From an uncultured bacterium (lineage in GTDB: Bacteria > Verrucomicrobiota > Lentisphaeria > Victivallales > UBA1829): 64,000 nt of DNA. The notes under the pieces were generated by a model. The model saw only the letters and a program-made list of their open reading frames with translations. It ran no database searches and was not told the DNA's origin. Numbering within the stretch: the stretch's first letter is position 1; each line of letters starts with the position of its first letter. The translations under genes and the position numbers were made by a program. The DNA lies in assembly GCA_902780135.1 (NCBI GenBank), contig CACZEK010000001.1:190663-254662 (forward strand), in the 5' to 3' direction. Below, in pieces: positions 1 through 8,939 of the stretch.

Positions 1-3000
1 CGCGCCGTTCTTGACCGTGATCGCCGCCGCGATCGTGCCGCCGGACTCGACGGACACCGTGCCGCCGCCGAAGACCGTTGCCTGCCCGTCCAGGAACGCC
101 CTGTAGCCGGACACCACGACTTTTGCGCCGTCCGCGACCTGCGTTTCCCCGGTCAGCGTGGCGCTGTAGCCGACCGTGACTTCGCCGCCGACCGACGTCA
201 GACCGGAAACGAATCCGCTGCCTTCGACGAGAAGCTTTCCGCCTTTGGCGACGGTGACGTCGACGGCTGTGCCGCCGCTGCTCACGGTCATGCCCGCGCC
301 GTCGCCGACGGACGCCGAGGACGCCAGCGCTTCGCTCCCGACCGTCATGCTGCCGCCTTTGAGATCCGTCTGGAACGCCGAGGCGCCATAATAGAGAAGC
401 AGGCTGCCGCCGGATACCACCGTCGAGGACACCGTCGCGCTGCTCCCGAGGGTCATGCCGACGGAATCCCCCTTCATCGTGACGCCGGACGCCGATGCGC
501 CGATGTTCCAGACCGACATTTCGGCGGCGTCTTCCAGCGTCACATCGCCCGCGAACGCTCCGGCCGATTCGAGATACAGGCATCCTCTCGAATGCACGAC
601 CGTGCGGGACACGGAGCCGCCGCTGTAGACCCTAAGGTAACCGCCCGCGACGTCGGTGTCATACGCAAGGCCGCCGTTGTAGACTGCCATATATGCGTCG
701 TAGTAACCGGAGGTATGCGGATCCGTGTAATCGACCAGGAGTTTGGTCTTGCTCGCGACCGTGCCGGAGTGGACCGTGGCGCTCTGGCAGCCCGATAGCG
801 TCAGGCCGGTGAAGGTGTTCGCCTCAAACTCAATCGGAGTTCCGTCTCCGTAGCCGGAATTGTAAACGCCGACATAACCGCCGTTTTCTTTGATCTTTCC
901 GGAATACTCTCCCCCGCCGAGGTAAAGGCGGCCGCCCTGTTCGACCGTGAATCTATCCGCGCCCAGAACGACGCCGCCGGATTCGATCTCGAGGCTTGCG
1001 CCGCTGACGATCCGCGTCTCTTTGACCGCGGACAGGACGCCGCCGGAGAAGACGGCGATCACAAAGCCTTTTTCCAGTGCGCCGAAGTCGGTCATGTGAC
1101 CGTCCGCGACCTCGAACGCGCTGCCCGCATAGGTCCCCTGAACAAGGGTCCCCTCAAGCCCGGCGGAGGAGACAAGGGATATCGTCGCCTTTGCGCCGTC
1201 TTCCATTTTGAGGTTCGTGGCGGAGGCTCCGCCGCCGATGTGGACCGAGCCGCCGCTCTGCACGGTCACGTCGTCCGCGATACCCCAGCTGAGCGGATAG
1301 TAGCCGTAGTAGTCGCGCCCATACCCGTCAAGGCGCATGTAACCGCCGCCGTTCACGGTGACGCCCGACGCGGATCCGCCGTAGTAAACCCAGAACTGAC
1401 ATCCGCTTCCGACCGTGGTGTCCGAAGCGACGCCGCCGTAGGAAACATTGAGATAACCGCCGTGGTCTTCGGTCCATGAACGGTCTCCGTAAGTGCTGAC
1501 CACCTGTACCGCGCTGAGCACGGTCCCGGTCGCCTTCGCGCCTTCGCCCAGGCTCATGTAGCCGAGGTTCGCGAGCTTGACGTTTTCGAGCGAACAGGTA
1601 TATCCGGCGACGACGCTCCCGCCGCTGCTCACGACGGCGTCTTTCGCGGTCCCGCCGTACAGCCACATATATCCGCCGTTCACATCGACGTCCTGAAGCG
1701 TTCCGGAAGTCATGGAAACCCTTCCGCCTTCGAGCTTGATGCCGGTCGCCTCGCCGCCTTCAATGCCGAGCAAGGCTCCGGCGGAGGAATAATAGTTTCC
1801 GTATTTATCTTTGACGCCGTGGAACGTCGCGCCGGACAGCGTGCCGCCGGCGGAGACAAAGACCGAGCCCCCGCTGGAAACATCGAGGTTGGTCGCCGTG
1901 CCGCCGGCGGAAACATGGACACCGCCCTGCACGAACGCGATGTCGTCCGCCACGCCGCCGTTCACGATGCCGAGGCCGATCGAGTTCGCGCTGAAATGCT
2001 CGAACCTGCCGTCCTTCAGCAGGATGTCGGTGCCGTCCGCCATCTTGCCGGAGACGAAAGCGTCGGTCGTGGGATCGACCCGGAGATACAAATATGCCTG
2101 TTCTCCGGCAAGAACAAGACCGGTCACGGAACCTCCGAAGACGTTAAGAGAGCCGCTGCTGAAGTTGAGGCCGGTGACGGTCGCTCCGGCGGAAACATAG
2201 AGAACGCCGGTCGTTACGGTCAGGTCTGTCACGGTTCCGCCGGCAGAGACATATCCATAGCCGCCGTTGAAGACCGATTTCTCCAGCGTGCCGCCGTTTT
2301 GGACGAATATCCCGTACCCCATGCCGTCGATATAGGGCGCAATGGCGGAGACCATTCTGCCGCCGTTGAGGATCGTCACGGGTCCCGTTACATTCGCGCC
2401 GCTTACCGTGCCGGCGATGCTGCCGCCGCCGTTCAGGTCGTAGACGACCGCGCCGCCTTCGACCGTCCAGGCTCTCCCGCTCAGGCCGCTCGCCACGGCG
2501 CCGCTGTGGATGAAGCCGGAGCAGTTGTCGTAATAGGACGACCCCAGGGCAATATTGTACGCCGAGCCGCCCTTGTACAGGTGGAACGCGCCGTTGCTGC
2601 TGACGACGGAGACGTCGGTCGCGGTGGTCCCGGAGTGGACCGTGACGTATCCCATGAGTTCCCGGTTGCCGAACGCGTTGGCCTGGAACGTGGGTTCCAC
2701 GCCGTCGGGCAGCTCGAAGCCGCCGCCGTTCTCGACCAGCGTCGCGCCATCCGCCACCGTCGCGCCTGCCTCGACGCGGACGCGCCCGAGTTCGTTCGCG
2801 GTGATGACGCCGCTCGCGGTCGCCCCGGCGGAAAGGACGATGTAGGCGGTCCTGGTGAAGCCTTCGTCGCTCTTGCTGCATCCGCTCAGCGTCGCGCCGT
2901 TCACCACGCCGCCGTCATAGACAAACAGGACGGCGCTGCCGTTGACCGTGATGTCGGTCGCGGTGGTCCCGGCGTGCGCCGTGGCGGAACTGGCCCCGCC

Positions 3001-4104
3001 CTCCAATACCGCGCCCTTGAATTCGTGCGGGGTGAACGTGACGGGGGATGCCGCGGAAACATAGCCGCCGTCCTCGATGATGCCGGTCGCGGTCCCGCGG
3101 ATATACATGCTTCCGCCCGTTTTCACGGTCGTGTTCGTCGCCGTCGTGCCGTTGGAAACATAAAGATATCCCCCGCTTTCGACCGTCAGGCCGTCCGCCT
3201 TGCCGTCGGAAACGGAGATATCCTTGCCGCCGCTGGTCCCGGAAAGGACAGTGCCGGGAGTCAAATAGACATAGAGAACCGCGCCGTCCTCCGCGTCGAT
3301 CCCGGTCACGGTCGCGCTGGAGTAGACGACCAGACGTCCGCGGGAAGCGAGCGTGACCCCGTTCGCGCCTGCGCCGTGATCTATCACCAGCTGGCCCCCG
3401 CTGTTCACCGTGGTGTTGCTTGCCGCGCCGCCGGAAGAGATCCACACGCTGCCCGATCCGTTCACGACCGTATCCAGCGCCGTGCCGCTGTCGAGGACGT
3501 ACATGCGGCCCCAGTAGCCGTTCATGAGCGTGCCGACCGCGGACCCGCCGCGGTAGACGACGATGGACGCCGAGGCGTTCATGCTCGTCCGGAGCGCGGT
3601 GGTCCCGGAGTGGACCGTGACCTCGCAGGACGTCGTGATGTCGAGGTCGGCAAACGTGTTCGGCGTGAAGGTGACGGTCCCGTTGCCGCCCACATAGACG
3701 CATCCGCCGTTTTCCACGATGCCGGTGACATTGTTGCTGCCGTAGAACGAAAGATCAGCCCCGCTGTTCACGGTGACGCCGCTTCCCGTGGCGGATTCGA
3801 AATACATGCTTCCGCCTCCGTTCAGGACCGTATCGTTTGCGGAGCCGTAATAAACGGTCATGTAACCGGCGCTGTTCACGGTCGTGCTGTTCGCCACGCC
3901 GTTCGTGTAGACGCACATGGCGCCGTAGCTGTTCACGATTGTATTGTTCGCTATGCCTCCATTGAGCTGCATGGAGCCGCCGCTGTTCAGCGTGGTGGCT
4001 TCCGCCGTGCCGCCTTCGTTGACGTACATGGAATCGTAGTTGAGGGTCAGACCGCTGACGACAGCGCCGGATTCATTGGGGACGTCGTATCTGGAGTAGG
4101 ACAT
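1..4104 (-). CDS. Giant AIDA-type beta-strand repeat protein, partial (C-terminus beyond window)
   Basis: The reading frame opens at ATG 4104, five bases after a GGAGG ribosome site (4110-4114), and stays open to the left edge, giving 1368 codons without a stop. The protein is almost entirely degenerate repeats of about 18-25 residues rich in Gly, Ser, Thr, Val and Asn, with units such as TVNSGG, SGGTA and GTTAT. This pattern is typical of AIDA-type adhesin or autotransporter passenger repeats that fold as a beta-helix, so a surface or secreted adhesin is likely. The N-terminus (MSYSRYDVPNESG) enters the repeats at once and shows no hydrophobic signal peptide, which is odd for an autotransporter. 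Any translocator domain would lie outside the window. The long frames on the other strand here are shadows of the repeats. Confidence 0.85.
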   Translation of the reverse strand, partial: MSYSRYDVPNESGAVVSGLTLNYDSMYVNEGGTAEATTLNSGGSMQLNGGIANNTIVNSYGAMCVYTNGVANSTTVNSAGYMTVYYGSANDTVLNGGGSMYFESATGSGVTVNSGADLSFYGSNNVTGIVENGGCVYVGGNGTVTFTPNTFADLDITTSCEVTVHSGTTALRTSMNASASIVVYRGGSAVGTLMNGYWGRMYVLDSGTALDTVVNGSGSVWISSGGAASNTTVNSGGQLVIDHGAGANGVTLASRGRLVVYSSATVTGIDAEDGAVLYVYLTPGTVLSGTSGGKDISVSDGKADGLTVESGGYLYVSNGTTATNTTVKTGGSMYIRGTATGIIEDGGYVSAASPVTFTPHEFKGAVLEGGASSATAHAGTTATDITVNGSAVLFVYDGGVVNGATLSGCSKSDEGFTRTAYIVLSAGATASGVITANELGRVRVEAGATVADGATLVENGGGFELPDGVEPTFQANAFGNRELMGYVTVHSGTTATDVSVVSSNGAFHLYKGGSAYNIALGSSYYDNCSGFIHSGAVASGLSGRAWTVEGGAVVYDLNGGGSIAGTVSGANVTGPVTILNGGRMVSAIAPYIDGMGYGIFVQNGGTLEKSVFNGGYGYVSAGGTVTDLTVTTGVLYVSAGATVTGLNFSSGSLNVFGGSVTGLVLAGEQAYLYLRVDPTTDAFVSGKMADGTDILLKDGRFEHFSANSIGLGIVNGGVADDIAFVQGGVHVSAGGTATNLDVSSGGSVFVSAGGTLSGATFHGVKDKYGNYYSSAGALLGIEGGEATGIKLEGGRVSMTSGTLQDVDVNGGYMWLYGGTAKDAVVSSGGSVVAGYTCSLENVKLANLGYMSLGEGAKATGTVLSAVQVVSTYGDRSWTEDHGGYLNVSYGGVASDTTVGSGCQFWVYYGGSASGVTVNGGGYMRLDGYGRDYYGYYPLSWGIADDVTVQSGGSVHIGGGASATNLKMEDGAKATISLVSSAGLEGTLVQGTYAGSAFEVADGHMTDFGALEKGFVIAVFSGGVLSAVKETRIVSGASLEIESGGVVLGADRFTVEQGGRLYLGGGEYSGKIKENGGYVGVYNSGYGDGTPIEFEANTFTGLTLSGCQSATVHSGTVASKTKLLVDYTDPHTSGYYDAYMAVYNGGLAYDTDVAGGYLRVYSGGSVSRTVVHSRGCLYLESAGAFAGDVTLEDAAEMSVWNIGASASGVTMKGDSVGMTLGSSATVSSTVVSGGSLLLYYGASAFQTDLKGGSMTVGSEALASSASVGDGAGMTVSSGGTAVDVTVAKGGKLLVEGSGFVSGLTSVGGEVTVGYSATLTGETQVADGAKVVVSGYRAFLDGQATVFGGGTVSVESGGTIAAAITVKNGA

Positions 4105-4136
4105 GGTTTCCTCCGTTCGTGGTGCGGGATGATTGA

Positions 4137-4156
4137 TTGATACTATTTTTCATCAA
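4137..4156. promoter_or_regulatory. Inverted repeat at the predicted transcription start (possible operator)
   Basis: TTGAT (4137-4141) and ATCAA (4152-4156) form an inverted repeat with a 10-base spacer, just downstream of the predicted -10 box of the repeat-protein gene. The position suits an operator, but five-base arms in AT-rich DNA can arise by chance. Confidence 0.25.
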
Positions 4157-4157
4157 T

Positions 4158-4185
4158 ACTATAACACCCCGCAAGAGGAATGCAA
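4158..4185 (-). promoter_or_regulatory. Sigma-70-type promoter for the AIDA-repeat gene
   Basis: On the minus strand TTGCAT (4185-4180) is separated by 16 bases from TATAGT (4163-4158). It lies about 55 bases upstream of the start codon at 4104. The downstream ribosome site and open frame support it. Confidence 0.65.
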
Positions 4186-4276
4186 GCCGTAAATCTTTAA
4201 AACAAAGATTTTTTTCGCGATGGCAGAAAAGGTCTTTTTTTCGCGGCGGCCCATGCTGTTTTTATCGTGACAGAAG

Positions 4277-4320
4277 AAAAAAAAGCCGCATTCCGGCCCG
4301 AACAAACGACGGAATGCGGC
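4277..4320 (-). terminator. Rho-independent terminator of the ExbD/ExbB operon
   Basis: On the minus strand an 11-bp perfect stem (GCCGCATTCCG with CGGAATGCGGC) is followed directly by eight T residues. It begins 20 bases after the stop codon of the last ExbD gene, so it closes that operon and isolates the downstream repeat-protein gene. Confidence 0.9.
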
Positions 4321-4339
4321 GGAGAGGAAAAACGAACGG

Positions 4340-4762
4340 CTACCGCGTGTTGTACTGCTCGTCGTAGGTGCGGACGGCGACGTTGTGGAGTCCGCGGAAG
4401 GAGCAGAGGTCGAGGATCTCCACGACGCGGCTGAACGCGACCGCCTTGTCGCAGTCGATGCGGATGCGGCGGTTCTGTGTTTCCTCGGAGAGCTCCAGCA
4501 GGATCTGGTGCAGCTCGGAGATCGTGACCGGGCGGCCGTTGTAGAACAGCATCTTCTCCTTGTTGACGCCGATGACCATGGTGTCGTTGTCCGGCGGCAC
4601 GTCGAGCGAGGACGTGGAGACGGGCAGGTCGATGTCGATGTCCCGGTTCTCCTTCTTGGCGACCGTGGTGATCAGGAAGAAGATGAGGAGCAGGAACACG
4701 CAGTCGATCAGCGAAGACATGCCGATCTCGAGCTTATCCTCCGATGAACGTCTGATGCGCAT
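4340..4762 (-). CDS. exbD: ExbD/TolR-family biopolymer transport protein (second copy)
   Basis: A 140-residue protein with the ExbD/TolR layout: a short basic cytoplasmic N-terminus, one membrane helix at about residues 17-34, and a periplasmic C-terminal domain. Asp20 in the SLIDCVFLLL stretch matches the protonatable aspartate of ExbD, which carries protons with ExbB. It is the last gene of a four-gene operon, 21 bases after the ExbB gene and followed by a strong terminator. A second ExbD paralogue starts the operon and shares the same IDCVFLLLIFFL core. No TonB or TolA is encoded nearby, so its partner is probably the 959-residue coiled-coil protein of the same operon (inference). Confidence 0.92.
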   Translation of the reverse strand: MRIRRSSEDKLEIGMSSLIDCVFLLLIFFLITTVAKKENRDIDIDLPVSTSSLDVPPDNDTMVIGVNKEKMLFYNGRPVTISELHQILLELSEETQNRRIRIDCDKAVAFSRVVEILDLCSFRGLHNVAVRTYDEQYNTR

Positions 4763-4783
4763 GTGCGGCGGTCCCGGGATTCT

Positions 4784-5518
4784 TTACTTCTGCGCGTCGA
4801 GCGCGGCGAACATGGCTTCGAGGGCTTCCTCGATCGCGAGCTCGGCGATGGAGAGCTTCTGCTTCAGGTAGTGGTACGCGCCGAGGGACGGGATGGCGAG
4901 CACGAGTCCGATGTCGGTGGTGATGAGCGCCTTGCTGATGGAGTCGGCGAGGAGCGCGGCGTCGCCGGTGTCGCCGAGGATGGCGACCTTGGAGAACGCC
5001 TCGATCATGCCGATCACGGTGCCGAGCAGTCCGAGCATCGGCGCCATCGTGGCGATGATCGCCAGCGGATAGCTGCGCTGCCGGTGGCGTTCGATCGCGC
5101 GGGCGGCGGCGTCCGCCACGGCGGACTGGAGGCGCACGATGTCCATGCCGCGATGCTCCACGATGTAGGCTCCGGCGTCGGCGAGGATGCTGGGCTTCGC
5201 CTCGGCTTCCTTGCGGATCGCGTCGTCGTCATGCTTCGCGAGGGCGTCGGCGAAGAAGTCGGCGTAGTAGGCGGGCGCGAGGTATTTTTTGCGCATGCGG
5301 ATGAGGCGTTCGACGAGGAACCCGATGGCGGCGGCGCTGAGGAGCAGGAGCACGGCGGACGTCATGCCGCCGTTGACGATCTCCTGGATCCAGTCGATCG
5401 TCATTTCTTCGGCGGGCGCGTCCGCGGCGGTTTCGGCGGCGTTCTGGGCGGCGAGGGAACCGGAGAGGCAGAAGAGCGCCGCGGCGGAGAGGAACGAAGC
5501 ACGGTTGGGAAGTTTCAT
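4784..5518 (-). CDS. exbB: ExbB/TolQ/MotA-family proton channel protein
   Basis: A 244-residue protein. The start at 5518 is preferred over an upstream ATG because it is preceded by GAAAGG and gives a clear signal-like N-terminus (MKLPNRASFLSAAALF). A membrane helix follows at about 52-70. Two further helices in the C-terminal half carry the MotA/TolQ/ExbB signature, including APMLGLLGTVIGMIEAF and a Thr-rich helix (ALITTDIGLVLAIPSLG). A cytoplasmic domain lies between helices 1 and 2. It sits between the 959-residue coiled-coil gene (48-base gap) and ExbD (21-base gap), so it should form the pentameric channel around an ExbD dimer. Confident at family level; the driven process is unknown. 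Confidence 0.92.
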   Translation of the reverse strand: MKLPNRASFLSAAALFCLSGSLAAQNAAETAADAPAEEMTIDWIQEIVNGGMTSAVLLLLSAAAIGFLVERLIRMRKKYLAPAYYADFFADALAKHDDDAIRKEAEAKPSILADAGAYIVEHRGMDIVRLQSAVADAAARAIERHRQRSYPLAIIATMAPMLGLLGTVIGMIEAFSKVAILGDTGDAALLADSISKALITTDIGLVLAIPSLGAYHYLKQKLSIAELAIEEALEAMFAALDAQK

Positions 5519-5566
5519 GGAGAACCTTTCGTAGTGTTTTATGTGATTCATATTCTGTGATAATCG

Positions 5567-8446
5567 TCAGGGGAGTCTGGGGCGCGTGCGCGTCGGAGCC
5601 GATGTGTTCGGAGCGGAGGCCGCGCCGGGGCGGGCGGACGGCGTCTGCTGCGCGCCGCGGCGCTGTTCGGCGGCGCGCTTCGCGGCTTCCGCGGCGGCGG
5701 GGGTCTCTTCGCGGACCATGACGAACGAGAACTGGCATTCGTCGGGCCCGTTTTCCACGCAGAAGAGGATGTTGTTCCAGCCCTTGCGGAAATGGATGTG
5801 GATGATGTTTTCGTGGAGGCCCCAGGTGCTGAGCTCGTCGTCGAGCCAGACCTGTTCGCCGTTGATCCAGAGCACGCTGGCGTCGTCGGAGCCGATCATG
5901 GCGAGGACGTCGGTGTCCTCCTCGAAATGAACGTCGGTGTAGGCGTAGTAGATCGCGTTGTCCATCTTGTCCGGCGTGCGGATGCAGGTGGTGTCGGTCT
6001 GGACGTAGCGCCAGCGGAGGCGGATGGGCTTCTGCGTGACCGGGTCGATCTTGCCGTCGTACTCGGCGTCGAGGTCGATCCTGGTCTCCGGCTCCCGCTT
6101 CACGCGGTCGGCGATGTGCGTGTATCTGCTGCCGTCGTATTTGCCGTCCCACGGGCCGATCACGTACCAGGAGTCGATGAAGACGAACCCGTGGCGGGCG
6201 GCGTCGCGGCTGACGCGGCGTCCGGGGACGGACTCCGCGATGATGGCGTAGTCGGCGGGCTCGGAGGCGATGCGCTTGCTGTCGGAATTGCCGACCGGAC
6301 TGTAGATGTTGCCGCCGAATTCGAAGTCGAAGTCGCCGCGGAACGCGATGCCGCCACCGCCGTAGGCGTTGCGGTTGTTGCCGAAGCTGGAGCCGTTGCC
6401 GTTGCCTTGTCCCTGCCCCTGGCTCTGGCCCTGTCCCTGGCCCTGCCCCTGCTGCCCGGCGCGTTCCACGCCTTCCCGGCCCATCCGGCCGAGCTGGCGC
6501 ATCATGTCGGCGAGGCTGCCCTGGCCCTGCCCCTGGCGCCCCCCCTGCATGCCGCCCTGCCGGTTGCGCATGGCGCGCTGCTGCATGGCGGAGAAGAGGC
6601 GTTCGGCGGAGAGCGGCATATTGATGCCCGCCATGCGGGCGAGGCTGTTCGCGCGGGAGGAAAGCGAATCGGCGGCGTCCTGCAGCGCGGTCATCTGTTC
6701 GAGCGCGCGGAGGAGCTGTTCCTTGGTCATGTACTGGCCGCCGCCCTGGCCGCCGCCCTGCTGGCCGCCCTGTTCGCCGTTCTGTCCCATCTGGCCGCCC
6801 TGCTGCCCGCCCGCGCTCTGCGACTCGTTGTTCTGCCGGTCGTTCCTGAGGGCGTCGAGGAGTTTGCGGAGGTACTGCTCCGCCTCGAAGGTGGTGAATT
6901 CGTCGTTGTAACGATTGTCCAGCGCCTTCAGGAGGAAGCTTTCGGCATCGGCGTCCATCGCCTTCGCGGCGTCCTGGATTTCGGCGAATTCCGGGTCGGT
7001 GTTGTAGATCCACTCGGACAGCTTCGAGTTGATCTCGCTGCGGTGGTTCAGCGCGGCCATGTACGCGGTGTTCGAGAGGTCCGGGAGCTTGCGCAGGACG
7101 GTCGTCTCCGTGTCCTTCAGCTGGCGGTCGAATCCCTGCATGTCGCGGGACGCGGTCTGGAGGAACGACAGGTCCTGCCTGGCGGTGTCGGCGTCGTTGG
7201 CTTCGACCGCCTTTTTGATCGCCTCGTAGGCGCGCCGCGCCTGCTCCATCGTGTGCTTCGCGTTCTCGTCGACCTCGTTCACCAGATAGATCTCGAAGGA
7301 CGGGACGTCGTAATCGAAATCGTAATAATCATCGTAGTCGTCGTCATAGACGACCGCCGGCCCGACGATGCCGGGCCTGGGGAGGGTGCGCTGACGGCGC
7401 GGACGGTTCTTGCGTTCCTCCTCCGCCTTCCGGATGCGCTCCCGGCTGTCCTCCGCGGTCTTCTTCGCCTGTTCGTAGGCTTCCTGCGTGAGGCGGAACA
7501 CCTCTTCGGCGGCGTCGAGTATCTTCTGCGGGTCCTCGGCTGCGCCGTCCTTCTGCGCCAGGTCGCGCGAGAAATGCTCCATGGAGGTCTGGTCCATGTT
7601 CTTGTTCAGCGAGTCCATGGACCGGATCGCGTTCTGGTAGGCGTTCAGCTCGGCGTACTTCGTGTCGAGCTGCTCCTCCTTCGCCGCCATGAAGTCCTTC
7701 AGCTGCTGGAGCGTGGCGTCGACGGGCGGCATTTCCGGCGGGGTGTTCATGATGCCGATGTCGTACGCGCCGGAAAGGTCGCCGCTGAGGATGGAGTCGA
7801 TCATGCGCTCCAGTTCGAGCGACTGCCATTCGGCGGTGGCGGAGTCGACGCCGTAGTCCAGGAAACTGGACGGGTTCGCGCGGAATCTCTCGCTGTTCGC
7901 CTTCATCGCCTCCAGGCGGCCGCGGAAAACGGGGACCTTGTCGTCGCCCGGATGCTGTTTCAGCTCCTCGCGGATCTCCCCGGCGATGCGGGCGTTCTCC
8001 GCGAACGGCACGACGTAGTCGAATTCGTTGGACAGGTTTTCGGCGATGTCGAACAGGCGTTCGAACGCCTCCTCCTCCGGGTCGCGCAGTTCGGAGTAGA
8101 TCTCCTTCAGCTCCTCCTTGCGCTCCTCCATCTTCTCAAGGGTCTCCTCGACCTCCTCCAGTTTCTTGCGGATCTCCTTTTCCTTGCGCTTCTGGACGCG
8201 GTCGCGTATCTTCTTGAGTTCGGCGGGCGGGGCCTCCTTCTTGATCTTCTCGGGGTCGTTCTTGTGGGCTTCGCGCTTCGCCTCGTTTTCCTGTTTCTGC
8301 TTCAGCGCCTCCTCCAGCGAATACCGGCTGTAGCGGATGAAATCGAGCTGCCAGGCGGCGACGAACGCGGCGAGGTAGCAGAGGAGCGTGAGTCCCCAGA
8401 TGACGGCTGTGGTGCGGCCGGACTGCATGTTGCGTTTGCTGTTCAT
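5567..8446 (-). CDS. Large membrane-anchored coiled-coil protein with Gln/Gly-rich linker and C-terminal beta-sandwich-like domain
   Basis: A 959-residue protein that I do not recognise as a named family. The start at 8446 has an AGAGAGG ribosome site seven bases upstream. Residues 11-33 form a single membrane helix. Residues about 40-360 are highly charged (Glu/Lys/Arg) and read as long coiled coils. A Tyr/Asp-rich patch lies at about 365-380. Residues about 540-690 are Gln/Gly/Asn-rich and low complexity. Residues about 710-945 form a compact domain with SWYVIGPW and GSDDASVLWINGEQVW, reminiscent of PA14-like or galactose-binding-like beta-sandwiches. It lies between ExbD (13-base gap) and ExbB, so it may transmit force from the proton channel through the periplasm, as TolA or TonB does. 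That role is inference. Confidence 0.85.
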   Translation of the reverse strand: MNSKRNMQSGRTTAVIWGLTLLCYLAAFVAAWQLDFIRYSRYSLEEALKQKQENEAKREAHKNDPEKIKKEAPPAELKKIRDRVQKRKEKEIRKKLEEVEETLEKMEERKEELKEIYSELRDPEEEAFERLFDIAENLSNEFDYVVPFAENARIAGEIREELKQHPGDDKVPVFRGRLEAMKANSERFRANPSSFLDYGVDSATAEWQSLELERMIDSILSGDLSGAYDIGIMNTPPEMPPVDATLQQLKDFMAAKEEQLDTKYAELNAYQNAIRSMDSLNKNMDQTSMEHFSRDLAQKDGAAEDPQKILDAAEEVFRLTQEAYEQAKKTAEDSRERIRKAEEERKNRPRRQRTLPRPGIVGPAVVYDDDYDDYYDFDYDVPSFEIYLVNEVDENAKHTMEQARRAYEAIKKAVEANDADTARQDLSFLQTASRDMQGFDRQLKDTETTVLRKLPDLSNTAYMAALNHRSEINSKLSEWIYNTDPEFAEIQDAAKAMDADAESFLLKALDNRYNDEFTTFEAEQYLRKLLDALRNDRQNNESQSAGGQQGGQMGQNGEQGGQQGGGQGGGQYMTKEQLLRALEQMTALQDAADSLSSRANSLARMAGINMPLSAERLFSAMQQRAMRNRQGGMQGGRQGQGQGSLADMMRQLGRMGREGVERAGQQGQGQGQGQSQGQGQGNGNGSSFGNNRNAYGGGGIAFRGDFDFEFGGNIYSPVGNSDSKRIASEPADYAIIAESVPGRRVSRDAARHGFVFIDSWYVIGPWDGKYDGSRYTHIADRVKREPETRIDLDAEYDGKIDPVTQKPIRLRWRYVQTDTTCIRTPDKMDNAIYYAYTDVHFEEDTDVLAMIGSDDASVLWINGEQVWLDDELSTWGLHENIIHIHFRKGWNNILFCVENGPDECQFSFVMVREETPAAAEAAKRAAEQRRGAQQTPSARPGAASAPNTSAPTRTRPRLP

Positions 8447-8459
8447 GTCAATGCCTCTC

Positions 8460-8939
8460 TTAATCCGATGTGCCGGGGATGTAGAACCGGGATTCGCGGT
8501 AGTCGCGCATGCGGACGTCGACCTTGTTCAGGTGGTTGATCTGGAGCTTGTCGAGCATGTCGATCACGGTCTGGAACTCCACGTCGGGGTCCGCGTAAAG
8601 GCGCACGTTGATCTCCTCGCCCGCGCCCTGCGCCATCCGCCCCAGGTTCTCCACGAACTTGTCCACGTCCGGGACGGCGCGGAAATCCGGGCGCCCGTCC
8701 TGAAGGCGGCGGTCCGCCGAATAATACTTGCCGTCCTTGCCGATCGCCAGGATCACGCGGCGCGCGTCCATGCGTTCGGAGATGGTCACGGCGGGGTCCG
8801 GGACCTCGATCGGGATCTGTTTTTCGAGCTTCTTCATCATGGTGGTGACGAGAAAGAAGATCAGGAGGAGGAAGACGCAGTCGATCAGGGGCGACATTTC
8901 GAGCGTGACGTCGTCATCGTCTTTTTTGCGGATTCTCAT
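8460..8939 (-). CDS. exbD: ExbD/TolR-family biopolymer transport protein (first copy)
   Basis: A 159-residue ExbD/TolR homologue and the first gene of the operon. It has an acidic/basic N-terminus (RIRKKDDDD), one helix at about 17-35 with the conserved Asp20 (SPLIDCVFLLL), and a periplasmic C-terminal domain of about 120 residues. It is longer than the second ExbD (140 residues) and differs in the periplasmic part, so the two could form a heterodimer or serve different partners. It is 13 bases upstream of the coiled-coil gene. No convincing promoter was seen in the 276 bases upstream. Confidence 0.92.
   Translation of the reverse strand: MRIRKKDDDDVTLEMSPLIDCVFLLLIFFLVTTMMKKLEKQIPIEVPDPAVTISERMDARRVILAIGKDGKYYSADRRLQDGRPDFRAVPDVDKFVENLGRMAQGAGEEINVRLYADPDVEFQTVIDMLDKLQINHLNKVDVRMRDYRESRFYIPGTSD

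Noticed and set aside
1819-4140. A long plus-strand open frame of 773 codons across the repeat protein gene
   Set aside because: It is antisense to the AIDA-type repeats. The minus-strand frame has a ribosome site, a promoter and regular beta-helix repeats; this one is a low-complexity shadow of the GC-rich repeats.
4137-4367. Plus-strand 76-codon frame between the repeat protein gene and ExbD
   Set aside because: It crosses the ExbD operon terminator and the promoter region and lacks a ribosome site.
5792-8539. A 915-codon plus-strand frame opposite the coiled-coil gene
   Set aside because: Antisense to a gene with a clear start, operon context and membrane anchor; composition is the mirror of Gln/Glu-rich codons.
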